Assembly (NCBI RefSeq): GCF_019890675.1
Contig: NZ_JAIOAA010000001.1
Location: 124,001 to 188,000 of the forward strand
Origin: Micromonospora sp. PLK6-60
Lineage (GTDB): Bacteria; Actinomycetota; Actinomycetes; Mycobacteriales; Micromonosporaceae
Reading direction: 5' to 3'
DNA length: 64,000 nt
In this document: positions 55,081 through 63,422 of the stretch, in pieces
Numbering within the stretch: position 1 is the first letter of the stretch
Layout of the letters: each line of letters begins with the position of its first letter
Made by a program: the position numbers and the translations under genes
Notes under the pieces: model-generated
What the model saw: the letters and a program-made list of their open reading frames with translations, nothing else
Told to the model about the DNA's origin: nothing
Database searches by the model: none

Positions 55081-55707
55081 TCAGGTGCCGGTGAAGGCCC
55101 GCAGTGCGGAGCGGACCCCGGCGCGCAGGTCGGCCCGGCTCTCCGGGCTGCCGGGCGGCGGGGCGCCGAGCGCGCCGGCGCCGACCAGCCGGTCGAAGAG
55201 CAGGCCGTCGACGAACGCGACGAACTGGTCGCCCTGCCGGCGCGGGTCGGGGGCGCCCGCCTGGGTGAGCAACTGCCGGGCCTGCACCCGCAGCACGGTG
55301 CCGTGCTCCAGGATGCGGCGCAGCTCCGGGCGGTGCACCGCCTCCAGCAGGCAGGCGTACCGGGCCAGGGTGCGGTCGCGTCCGGTGGTCAGCCACCGGT
55401 CCAGCAGCTCGGCGATGCCGGTGGCGAGCCGGTCGAGGTCCGCCGCGTCGAGCGGCCCGGTGGGCGGGGCGGCCGGGTCGGTGGGCAGCGCGTGGGCGGC
55501 CAGGTCGAGCCGGTCCAGCTCGACCAGGCGGCGCACCACCGCCTCGATCAACGCCTGCCGGGTCCGCAGGTAGGCCGAGGTGGTGCCGAGCGGTACGCCG
55601 GCCCGCGCGTCGACGGCCCGGTGGGTGAGGGCCCGCATCCCGCCCTCGGCGAGCAGCGCGACGGCCGCGTCGGCCAGCAACGCCACCCGGTCCGTCCGAC
55701 CGCCCAT
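55081..55707 (-). CDS. TetR family transcriptional regulator
   Basis: A 208-residue repressor with the N-terminal TetR HTH (ALLAEGGMRALTHRAVDARAGVPLGTTSAYLRTRQALIEAV) and a C-terminal ligand domain. It is divergent from the FAD monooxygenase, and two palindromic sites lie between. Typical logic is repression of itself and the monooxygenase until a substrate binds. The FUSC exporter downstream may be part of the same response. Confidence 0.88.
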   Translation of the reverse strand: MGGRTDRVALLADAAVALLAEGGMRALTHRAVDARAGVPLGTTSAYLRTRQALIEAVVRRLVELDRLDLAAHALPTDPAAPPTGPLDAADLDRLATGIAELLDRWLTTGRDRTLARYACLLEAVHRPELRRILEHGTVLRVQARQLLTQAGAPDPRRQGDQFVAFVDGLLFDRLVGAGALGAPPPGSPESRADLRAGVRSALRAFTGT

Positions 55708-55726
55708 GCCCGTCCCCCATCCGTCG

Positions 55727-55763
55727 TTCTACGGCTGTAGTATGCCGTTCTACGGATGTAGAA
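55727..55763. promoter_or_regulatory. Two TetR operator sites, 21 bp apart
   Basis: TTCTACGGATGTAGAA (55748-55763) is a perfect TTCTAC/GTAGAA inverted repeat with a 4-base centre. TTCTACGGCTGTAGTA (55727-55742) is a near-copy exactly 21 bp away, two helical turns, between the divergent TetR and monooxygenase genes. Confidence 0.75.
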
Positions 55764-55783
55764 GGACCGGGGAGGGCACCGAC

Positions 55784-56935
55784 ATGGGTGAGGCGATCGT
55801 GGTCGGCGGCGGCATCGGCGGCCTCGCCGCGGCCGTGGCGCTGCACCGGCACGGCTGGCGGGTCACCGTCCTGGAACGCGCCGCGGTGGCCGGCGAGGTC
55901 GGGGCCGGGCTGTCGCTGATGGCCAACGGCCTGCGCGCGCTGGACGCGCTCGGCCTCGGCGCCGCCGTCCGCGCCCGCGGCCGGGCCGACACCCCCGGCG
56001 GGCTGCGGGACCGCACCGGCCGGTGGCTGTCGAGGGTGGACGGGGACCAGCTCGAACGGATGCTCGGCACCCGGGCGGTCGGCGTCCACCGCGCCGACCT
56101 GCACGCCCTGCTGCGCACCGCGCTGCCGGCGGGGGCACTGGTCACCGGCGCCCGGGTGGGGGACGTCGACCCGTCCACCGGCGAGGTGCGCCACCACCAC
56201 GCGGCGGGCGTCACCACGATCCGGGGCGACCTGGTGGTCGGCGCCGACGGCCTGCGCAGCGCCGTGCGCGCCCGGCTGTGGCCGGACCTCCCACCCCCGG
56301 TGTACGCCGGCTCCACCGCCTGGCGGGCGGTGGTGACCTGGCCGGAGCCGCTGCCGACCGAGGTGACCTGGGGCCCGGGCGCCGAGTTCGGCATCGTGCC
56401 GATGGGCGACGGGCGGGTCTACTGGTACGGGGCGGTCACCGCCCCGCCCGGCGGGCAGGCCCCGGACGAGCTGGCCGAGGTGCGGCGCCGCTTCGGCTCC
56501 TGGCACGAGCCGATCCCGGCCCTGCTCGACGCCACCGCGCCGGCGGCGGTGCTCCGCCACGACCTGCACCACCTTGCCGAGCCGCTGCCGTCGTACGTGC
56601 GGGGCCGGGTGGCGCTGCTCGGCGACGCGGCGCACGCGATGACCCCGAACCTCGGGCAGGGCGCCCAGCAGGCCCTGGAGGACGCGGTGGTGCTCGGCGC
56701 GGCCTGCGCCGGCGGACCCGGCCGGCTGCCGGACGCGCTGGACAGCTACGACCGGCAGCGCCGTCCGCGCAGCCAGGAGGTGGCCCGGGCCTCGCTGCGC
56801 GCCGGCCGGTTCGGCCAGCAGCTGCGCAACCCGCTCGCGGTGGCCGCCCGCGCCATGCTGCTGCGGCTCACCCCGCCCCGCGCGGCGCTACGCGCGATGG
56901 CCCGGTACGCCGACTGGACACCCCCGGCGAGCTGA
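55784..56935 (+). CDS. FAD-dependent monooxygenase (group A)
   Basis: A 383-residue flavoprotein hydroxylase. Motifs are the dinucleotide-binding VVGGGIGGLAAAVAL, DLVVGADGLRSAVR (the DG motif) and VALLGDAAHAMTPNLGQGAQQALEDAV (the GD motif), all intact. It hydroxylates an aromatic or similar small molecule using NAD(P)H and O2. GGAGG lies about eight bases before ATG 55784. It is divergent from its probable TetR repressor. Confidence 0.92.
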   Translation: MGEAIVVGGGIGGLAAAVALHRHGWRVTVLERAAVAGEVGAGLSLMANGLRALDALGLGAAVRARGRADTPGGLRDRTGRWLSRVDGDQLERMLGTRAVGVHRADLHALLRTALPAGALVTGARVGDVDPSTGEVRHHHAAGVTTIRGDLVVGADGLRSAVRARLWPDLPPPVYAGSTAWRAVVTWPEPLPTEVTWGPGAEFGIVPMGDGRVYWYGAVTAPPGGQAPDELAEVRRRFGSWHEPIPALLDATAPAAVLRHDLHHLAEPLPSYVRGRVALLGDAAHAMTPNLGQGAQQALEDAVVLGAACAGGPGRLPDALDSYDRQRRPRSQEVARASLRAGRFGQQLRNPLAVAARAMLLRLTPPRAALRAMARYADWTPPAS

Positions 56936-56938
56936 CCG

Positions 56939-57967
56939 TCAGCGACCCGGCACACCGGCCTGGTCGCCCGGCTCGGCCGCCGTGCGCGGCACCGGCGCGG
57001 CCGGCCCGTACGCCCGCCGGCCGAGGGCGGCCAGCCGGTCCCGGGTGACGTCGGCGCAGAGCGCCCCGGCCAGACCCGAGGCGTACGCGGTGGCGGCGTC
57101 CACCCCCAGCCGGGCGGCCACCGCGTACTCCCCGGCGAGGGTGACGTCGAAGATGGCCGGATCGTCGGTGGAGATCGAACAGCGGACCCCGGCGGCGGTG
57201 AGCACGGTCAGCGGGTGCGGGCGGTCCGGCGCGGCGGCGCCGAGCCGGACGTTCGACGTCGGGGTCACGTCGAGCACGGTGCCGGCGGCGGCCAGCTCGT
57301 CGACCAGCCGTGGATCCTCGACCGCGCGGACCCCGTGCCGGATCCGGACCGCGCCCATCGCCAGCACCTCGCGCACCGCCGCCGGGCCGGCCGCCTCCCC
57401 GGCGTGCGGCACGAACGGCAGGCCGCCGTCGCGGGCGATCCGGGCCACCCCGGCGTAGGGCAGGGTGGGGAACCGCCCCTCCGCGCCGGACAGGCCGAAG
57501 CCGACCACGCCCCGGCCGGCGAACCGGGTCGCCACCCGGGCGGCCTCCTCGGCGACCTCGACGTCGTGGCCCCGGCACACCTGCGGGGTCAGCCCGATCT
57601 CGACGCCGTGCCGCTCGCGCGCCTCGGCGGCGGCGTCGCAGCAGGCCGCCAGCACGTCGGCCCAGGCCGCCGGGCCACCCAGGCGCTCCTCGGCGTCCAC
57701 GATCGGCTCCAGGTAGACCGCGCCGTGCCCGGCGGCCTCCGCCGCGTACGCCAGCAGGGCCCGCCGGTACTGCTCGGGGCCGCGCAGGCACGCGGTGACC
57801 CGGTTCCAGATCTCGATGAAGCCGTACAGGTCGGTGAACGCGTATGGCGGGCCGGGGGCGGGCGGGCCGTCGCCGGTGAACTCGGCGAGCAGCGCCGGGC
57901 GCAGGGTGCCCTCCAGGTGCACGTGCAGCTCGATCTTCGGGGCGGTGCGCTGGGCCGGATGCAACAT
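56939..57967 (-). CDS. add: Adenosine deaminase
   Basis: A 342-residue amidohydrolase. The zinc ligands and active site are visible as ELHVHLEGTLRP, VPHAGEAAGP, HGVRAVEDP and STDDPAIF, matching the adenosine deaminase family. It converts adenosine to inosine in purine salvage; a related adenine or aminodeoxyfutalosine deaminase is possible. AGGAG lies five bases before ATG 57967. It converges on the monooxygenase gene. Confidence 0.88.
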   Translation of the reverse strand: MLHPAQRTAPKIELHVHLEGTLRPALLAEFTGDGPPAPGPPYAFTDLYGFIEIWNRVTACLRGPEQYRRALLAYAAEAAGHGAVYLEPIVDAEERLGGPAAWADVLAACCDAAAEARERHGVEIGLTPQVCRGHDVEVAEEAARVATRFAGRGVVGFGLSGAEGRFPTLPYAGVARIARDGGLPFVPHAGEAAGPAAVREVLAMGAVRIRHGVRAVEDPRLVDELAAAGTVLDVTPTSNVRLGAAAPDRPHPLTVLTAAGVRCSISTDDPAIFDVTLAGEYAVAARLGVDAATAYASGLAGALCADVTRDRLAALGRRAYGPAAPVPRTAAEPGDQAGVPGR

Positions 57968-58123
57968 GAGTCTCCTCGGGGTGCGGCGCGGCCCGCTCAG
58001 CCTGCCAGCGACGGCCGCCGCGGCGCCTCCCCCGCCGGTGGGAACCCCGACCGTCGGCGCGACTTCCGCCCGTGCCGCGCCCGGGCGCACACTTGACGTG
58101 GAGCGACCGCCCGGAGGTGACCC

Positions 58124-58732
58124 GTGGTCTTCGGCATCGTCACCGCCGCCGTGCACAGCCTGCTGGGTGGCGTGCTCGGCGGCTGGCTCGGCGGCCCGGC
58201 GGGGGTCGCGGTCGGCGGGGCCGCCGGCCTGCTGCTCGGCGTCCCGTTCGGCTGGGCGGTCGCCGGTGCCCGGTCGTACCGGCCGGACGCGCGGGGCGTG
58301 GCGCTCTTCGTGGTCGACCACACCTGGAGCCTGCCCAACACGGTGCTCGGCGCCGGGTACCTCGTCGCGCACCTGGCCGTCGGGCACCGGCTGGACCGGG
58401 ACGCCTGCCGGCACCGGGGGCGGGTGAACCTGGTGGAGGGCGTCTGGCCCCGGTACGCCACCACGCTCGGCACGGTCTGCGCCGGCGCGGGCCCGGGGGT
58501 GCAGCGCCACGAGGACGTGCACATCCTCCAGGCCCGGCTGCTCGGCCCGCTCTACCTGCCGCTGGTGGCGGCCAACTACGTGCTGTTCACGATCGCTCCG
58601 GTGTGGCTGCTCTACCACGACCACGCGCGGGCGCCGATCGACCGGGTCCGCCGCTATTTCGAGGTCGGCGTCTATCCGCACACCTGGCACGAGGCGATCG
58701 CGTACCGGGTGCAGGGCCGGCCGCCACGCTGA
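58124..58732 (+). CDS. Glycine-zipper membrane protein with HExxH motif
   Basis: A 202-residue protein from GTG 58124 with GGAGG six bases upstream. The N-terminus holds glycine-zipper helices (GGVLGGWLGG, then GVAVGGAAGLLLGVPFG). A later segment has RHEDVHILQARLLGPLYLPLV: an HExxH pattern followed by a membrane helix. HExxH often binds zinc in peptidases, but it also occurs without catalytic role. Family unknown to me. Confidence 0.6.
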   Translation: MVFGIVTAAVHSLLGGVLGGWLGGPAGVAVGGAAGLLLGVPFGWAVAGARSYRPDARGVALFVVDHTWSLPNTVLGAGYLVAHLAVGHRLDRDACRHRGRVNLVEGVWPRYATTLGTVCAGAGPGVQRHEDVHILQARLLGPLYLPLVAANYVLFTIAPVWLLYHDHARAPIDRVRRYFEVGVYPHTWHEAIAYRVQGRPPR

Positions 58733-58742
58733 CCGGGTCGGG

Positions 58743-59357
58743 TCAGCCGTCGCGCCGGGCGGCGACCCGGCGCCGCCACACCCGGACCGCGACGACCACG
58801 ACCACCACCGCGAGCAGCGCCTCACCGCCGAGCCCGAGCCGCCGCTCCAGCACCCGGTACGACGCCCCGGCCAGGTAGCCGAGCACGCTGACCGCGACGG
58901 CCCAGAGCGCGCCGCCGGTCAGGTTGGCCAGGGTGAAGGTGCGCTGCCGGATGCCGCTCATCCCGGCCAGGCCGGGGATCAGCGCGCGCAGCGCCGCCAC
59001 CCAGCGCCCCAGCACCACCGCCAGCGCGCCGCGCCGGCGGAGCAGGTCCAACGCCCGACGCAACTCCCCCGGGCCGACCAGCCGGCGCGGGATGCGGTCC
59101 AGCAGGTGCCGGCCGTACCGGCGGCCGACCAGGTAGCCGGTCTGGTCGCCGACGGCGGCTCCGGCCAGCGCCGCCCCGGCCACCGCCCACAGCGGCAGCC
59201 GGCCCTCGTGGGCCAGCACCCCGCCGACCAGGACGGCGATCTCCCCGGGCACGACCAGGCCGAGGAAGGTGGACGCCTCCAGGGCGGGCAGCGCGAAGAC
59301 CAGCGCCAGGACCAGCGCCGGTGGCAGGGCGAGCAGCAGCTCCAGCAACCGGTCCAT
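58743..59357 (-). CDS. DedA/SNARE-associated family membrane protein
   Basis: A 204-residue polytopic protein with the DedA signatures FLGLVVPGEIAVLVGGVLA, GDQTGYLVGRRYGR and GRWVAALRALIPGLAGMSGI (the conserved Arg positions). DedA proteins flip or transport lipid carriers such as undecaprenyl phosphate, or phospholipids, across the membrane. ATG 59357. It converges on the HExxH gene. Confidence 0.9.
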   Translation of the reverse strand: MDRLLELLLALPPALVLALVFALPALEASTFLGLVVPGEIAVLVGGVLAHEGRLPLWAVAGAALAGAAVGDQTGYLVGRRYGRHLLDRIPRRLVGPGELRRALDLLRRRGALAVVLGRWVAALRALIPGLAGMSGIRQRTFTLANLTGGALWAVAVSVLGYLAGASYRVLERRLGLGGEALLAVVVVVVAVRVWRRRVAARRDG

Positions 59358-59466
59358 GCCGCGATTGTTCCGCGCGGGCGTCGGCCGCCGGGCGGTTGCC
59401 GCGACACCCGCCCATCCGGGGACCGCCGGGCCGTGCTCGGGGTGGAAGATCCGCTATAAGTGGTCC

Positions 59467-60189
59467 ATGGATTTCCCCGCGTACCTCGCGACCATGCCGA
59501 TGCACGCGATCACCGAGATCCACGGGGAGCCCGGGCTGCTGGAACGCTTCCGGCTGGAGGTCGAGGCGTTCGACCCCGGCGACCGGGACCGGCTCACCGA
59601 GGCGCTCGACCTCGCCGCCGAGCTGCACCGCGACGACCGGCGGGTCCGCGAGCCGTACCTGAACCACCTGCTGCGGGTGGCGATCCGGATGATGCACCAC
59701 TACCAGGTGCGCGACGTCGACGTGATCGTCGCCGGGCTGCTGCACGACGCGGTGGAGGACCACCCCGCCGAGCTGGCCGACGCGGGTCCGGCCGGCGACG
59801 AGGCGCGGGGGGCGGCGCTGGCCACGCTGGCGGACCGGTTCGGCCCCCGGGTGGCCCGGCTGGTCGCCGCGGTGACCAACCCGGTGTACGACCCCGACCG
59901 GGACCGGGACACGCAGTACCGCGAGCACGTGGCGGCCAGCCTCGACGCGGAGCCCTGGGCGCGGGTCATCAAGGTCTCCGACTTCACCGACAACGGGGTC
60001 GGCGTGATCCACACCGTCGGGCCCAAGGTGGCCCGATCGGCGGCGAAGTACCGCCCGCTGGTGCCGGTCTTCCGGGAGCTGGTCGGCCGGCCGGACACCC
60101 CGCTGTCACCGGCGGTGAAGCGGCACATCTTCGCCCAGCTCGACCTGGCCGAGGAGCGGTTCGCCGCGATCCTCGACCAGCCCGGCTGA
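59467..60189 (+). CDS. HD-domain protein resembling small alarmone hydrolase (Mesh1-like)
   Basis: A 240-residue soluble protein. The layout NHLLRVAIRMMHHY, GLLHDAVED, LADRFGPRVARLVAAVTNP and VIKVSDFTDN matches the (p)ppGpp hydrolase half of RelA/SpoT and the short Mesh1 enzymes; no synthetase, TGS or ACT domain follows. A role in removing (p)ppGpp or a related nucleotide is an inference. ATG 59467 is the start. Confidence 0.75.
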   Translation: MDFPAYLATMPMHAITEIHGEPGLLERFRLEVEAFDPGDRDRLTEALDLAAELHRDDRRVREPYLNHLLRVAIRMMHHYQVRDVDVIVAGLLHDAVEDHPAELADAGPAGDEARGAALATLADRFGPRVARLVAAVTNPVYDPDRDRDTQYREHVAASLDAEPWARVIKVSDFTDNGVGVIHTVGPKVARSAAKYRPLVPVFRELVGRPDTPLSPAVKRHIFAQLDLAEERFAAILDQPG

Positions 60190-60257
60190 CCGGCCGCGTC
60201 CGAATCACCGCGGGCCGGCCGCCTCCGCGCGGCCCGGTGGCGCCGGCTGCGTCCGGA

Positions 60258-60295
60258 CCGGGCCGGTGGGTGGTTCCGGCCACCCACCGGCCCGG
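60258..60295. terminator. Bidirectional hairpin terminator with 16-bp perfect stem
   Basis: CCGGGCCGGTGGGTGG (60258-60273) and its exact complement (60280-60295) flank a 6-base loop between the convergent HD-domain and M36 peptidase genes. Confidence 0.85.
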
Positions 60296-60300
60296 CTCTG

Positions 60301-63243
60301 CTAGTGGGCGAACGCCTGGAACTCGGCGATGCGCACGTTGTTGGCCTGCGGGCTGGCCGTCGCGCATTCGGTGTCGGCCCGCGGGTCGGCGTCCTGCTCA
60401 CCGGCGTAGTCCGGCGCGCCGGTGCACTGGTTGGTCAGCACCTCGACCCGGAGGTGGGTGGCCTTGGTGCGCGGGATGGGGAACGACCGGATGATCAGCT
60501 CGGGCGCCCGGGGGCGCGGCGCCACCGACGGGAAGGCGTCCGGCCGGCTGGTGTACACCGGCCGGAAGTTCGCCGGGTCGGTGCAGCGGACCGCGCCCTT
60601 GGCCTCACACGCCCAGATCCGGAACTGGCGCAGCGCCGAGAACCGGCTCTGCGTGCCGGCGTCCGGATCGCCGGCGACGGGCGGGCGCAGCATCGCCGAG
60701 ACCTGCACCCGGCGCACCTGCTGGACGCCGCCGGCCAGGTCGACGGTGACCTGCTTGCCGGCCACCGGGCTGCCCAGCGACGCCCAGTTGGTCGCCTCGT
60801 CGTCGTCGGTCAGCTGGGCCAGGTTGACCCCGTCGCCGGTGGCGACCGCGCCGGCCGCGGCGGAGGCGAGGTTGGGCCGCAGCCGCACCGGCAGGGCGCG
60901 TACCTGCCCGGCCCGCACGGTGACCGGGCCGATCCGGACGTGCCCGTGGCCGGGGGCCCGGACCACGAACTCGTACCGGCCGGGAACCAGGCGCACCTCA
61001 TCGGTCAGCGGCGTGGCCGCGTCGGTGTCGGCCACCGGCACCGCCCGCGCCTGGTACCGGCCGACGAACAGCTGCGCGCCGGGCACGATCCCGCCGCCGT
61101 CGACCGGCAGGAAGCGCAGCGTCGCCTCCTTGGCGTACGGCGAGGTGAAGCCGGGGGTCGGGTCCGGGTCGCCGTTGCCGACGCTGGCCGCCGCCTCGCC
61201 GAGCCCGCGCTTGGCGAACGCGTTCCACAGCAGGTCCTGGTTGGCCCCGCCGAAGCGGATCCGGTCGGCGGCGAGCATCGCGTCCCGGGCGTCGACCATG
61301 CTCACCTGGCTGACCGCCATCAGCAGGAACGAGTCGAAGACCAGCTGGATCCAGCGCCGGTTGCCGGGGCAGGCGGTCACCGGGGTGGCGCCGGTGGCGC
61401 AGGACTTCTGCCGGGCCGCGGTGCCGGCGCCGTAGCGGGCCATCATCGCGGCGCGGATGTCGGTGTTGGTGGCGGTCCACACCTCACCGGAGGCGTGCAC
61501 CTGGAGCCCGACGAAGTCGTAGTCGACGCTGCTGTAGTTGAGCGGGCTCTGGCTCATGTTGTAGTTGCGGATGCCGGCCACCGGGTCGCCGGTGGTGTAC
61601 TCGCCGATGGTGAACCCGCGCCGCCCCGGCGGGGCGTACCCGTGTTCGTAGAGGTATTCCATGGCCAGTTGGTCCGACCAGCTCTCGCTCATCCCCTGCG
61701 GTGAGCTGACGCCCGCGTTCGGGCCGGCGATCATGCGGTTGGTGACGGCGTGGCCGTACTCGTGGGCGATCACCGACATGTCGTAGTCGCCGTCCACGCA
61801 GGGCGCGTAGAAGGAGCCGGCGATCGGCTGCCACAGGTACATGTTGGTGATCGGGGCGACCCCGTCCGGCGGGGTGATCTGGTTGGCGTTGTCCCGGGCG
61901 GCGAAGGTGGGCGGCCCGCCGCTGACCCCGCCGGCCTGGGCGTTGCCCTGCTCCGGGTCGTCGCCGGCCCCGCCGCGGCCGAAGTTGTCCTGCTGGAGGT
62001 TCCAGGTGGACTCGGTGAAGCCCAGGTGGTAGGTCCAGTCGTGCATCCGGTTGTGCATGGCGAACAGGTTCGCCCGCGCCGCGTCGATGTCGTTGGCCCG
62101 CGGCGAGGTGAAGGTGTCCGGGTGGCAGGACTCCTCGTACCACTGGTTGGTCCACGGGTAGGTGTAGTTGCGGTCCGGCCGGGGCGTCGCCGACTCGGTG
62201 CCCACGCTGTACGGGTCGTTGCTGAACCAGTTGTGCACGGCGATCGCGTTGTTGCCCCGGGTGGTGTGCGTCGACGTGCCGGTGGCCGGGTCGACGTCCC
62301 AGGCGAGCGGGGAGGCCGCCGTGCCGACCACCTCGGCGCAGCCCGCGCCGGCCTGGAAGCACCAGCGGGACCGGGTGTCGACCGTGGCGTGGTTGGTGGG
62401 CGGGGTGTTCGGGAAGGCGTCCCAGCGCGGGTTGTCGGCGTCGTGGTCGACCAGGTCCTCGCGGACCAGCACCGCGCCGTCGCGGGCGTCCACGTAGGTG
62501 GAGTAGGCGACGGGTTCGCCACCGCGCAGGTCCGCCCCGAGCACCACCTCGTAGGCGGCGCGGGCGCCCCGGTCGGCGGTGGGCACCGCGACCAGCGCGG
62601 TCCGCAGCACCGTCGCGCCGGTCAGCCCCGAGTCGGCGACGGCGCGTTCCCGGGCCTGGGCCGCGGTGAGGGTGGCCGGCGCGGGGGCCGCCGCGTCCCG
62701 GGCCAGCGAGGAGCTGACGTGCCAGACCGCCCCGGCGCGGACGCCGATGGCGACGATGCCGTCCACCGCCGCGGGCAGGTCACCGAAGCGCTGGCGCAGC
62801 ACGACGGTGGCGCCCTGCCCCATCGGGGCCACGGTCAGTGTCTCCAGCGCGGTCACGCCGGCCTCGGTCAGCCCGAGCAGGTCACGGTTGGCCGCCAGGT
62901 AGGCCCGGGCGGTGGCCTCGGGCGCGGTGGGCAGCCCGGTGGCCAGCGGGGCGCCGGTGGCGGTCAGGGTGGCCGGGGTGCCGAAGTCGGTCCAGCGGAC
63001 CCGGGCGCCGGCCTGGGCGGCCCGGTCGCGTTGGCGGGCGGTGGGGGCCAGCCGGCCGGTGCGGTTGTCGCGGCTGCCGGTCGCGGTCCGGTCGCCGGGC
63101 AGGTGGCCGGGGCCGGCCTCGGCCCGGGCGGGACGGTCCTCATCGGGTGGTGCTGCCTGGCCGGTGGCGCCGCCGGTCAGGACCAGCCCCGCCGCCAGCA
63201 GCAGCGCGGTGGTCCCGGCGAGCGCGCGGGTGGGTCTGCGCAC
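60301..63243 (-). CDS. Secreted M36 (fungalysin-like) metallopeptidase with C-terminal discoidin-like domain
   Basis: A 980-residue exported protease. GTG 63243 has GGAG about six bases upstream and begins a basic-hydrophobic signal peptide ending GQAAP. A propeptide (FTP-like) precedes the peptidase, which has the zinc motif HEYGH (near residue 494) and the third ligand in ESWSDQLAMEYL. The C-terminal part (NLAQLTDDDEATNWASLGSPVAGKQVTVDLAG) looks like an F5/8-type carbohydrate- or surface-binding domain. It degrades extracellular protein. Monocistronic. Confidence 0.9.
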   Translation of the reverse strand: MRRPTRALAGTTALLLAAGLVLTGGATGQAAPPDEDRPARAEAGPGHLPGDRTATGSRDNRTGRLAPTARQRDRAAQAGARVRWTDFGTPATLTATGAPLATGLPTAPEATARAYLAANRDLLGLTEAGVTALETLTVAPMGQGATVVLRQRFGDLPAAVDGIVAIGVRAGAVWHVSSSLARDAAAPAPATLTAAQARERAVADSGLTGATVLRTALVAVPTADRGARAAYEVVLGADLRGGEPVAYSTYVDARDGAVLVREDLVDHDADNPRWDAFPNTPPTNHATVDTRSRWCFQAGAGCAEVVGTAASPLAWDVDPATGTSTHTTRGNNAIAVHNWFSNDPYSVGTESATPRPDRNYTYPWTNQWYEESCHPDTFTSPRANDIDAARANLFAMHNRMHDWTYHLGFTESTWNLQQDNFGRGGAGDDPEQGNAQAGGVSGGPPTFAARDNANQITPPDGVAPITNMYLWQPIAGSFYAPCVDGDYDMSVIAHEYGHAVTNRMIAGPNAGVSSPQGMSESWSDQLAMEYLYEHGYAPPGRRGFTIGEYTTGDPVAGIRNYNMSQSPLNYSSVDYDFVGLQVHASGEVWTATNTDIRAAMMARYGAGTAARQKSCATGATPVTACPGNRRWIQLVFDSFLLMAVSQVSMVDARDAMLAADRIRFGGANQDLLWNAFAKRGLGEAAASVGNGDPDPTPGFTSPYAKEATLRFLPVDGGGIVPGAQLFVGRYQARAVPVADTDAATPLTDEVRLVPGRYEFVVRAPGHGHVRIGPVTVRAGQVRALPVRLRPNLASAAAGAVATGDGVNLAQLTDDDEATNWASLGSPVAGKQVTVDLAGGVQQVRRVQVSAMLRPPVAGDPDAGTQSRFSALRQFRIWACEAKGAVRCTDPANFRPVYTSRPDAFPSVAPRPRAPELIIRSFPIPRTKATHLRVEVLTNQCTGAPDYAGEQDADPRADTECATASPQANNVRIAEFQAFAH

Positions 63244-63422
63244 GGTCTCTCCTGTCGTCGAACAGCGATGTCCGTCTCTGCCATCCGACCAGTCGATCCG
63301 GCCCGCCGGCATGGGCCGAACATCTACAAATGCCCCAGCGGAGATGAATAGCCCCGGCCGGTGCGGGACGGCACCCGGCGCGGTCCGCGCGGCGTCCCGG
63401 CGTACGGCAGAATCGGCGGGCG

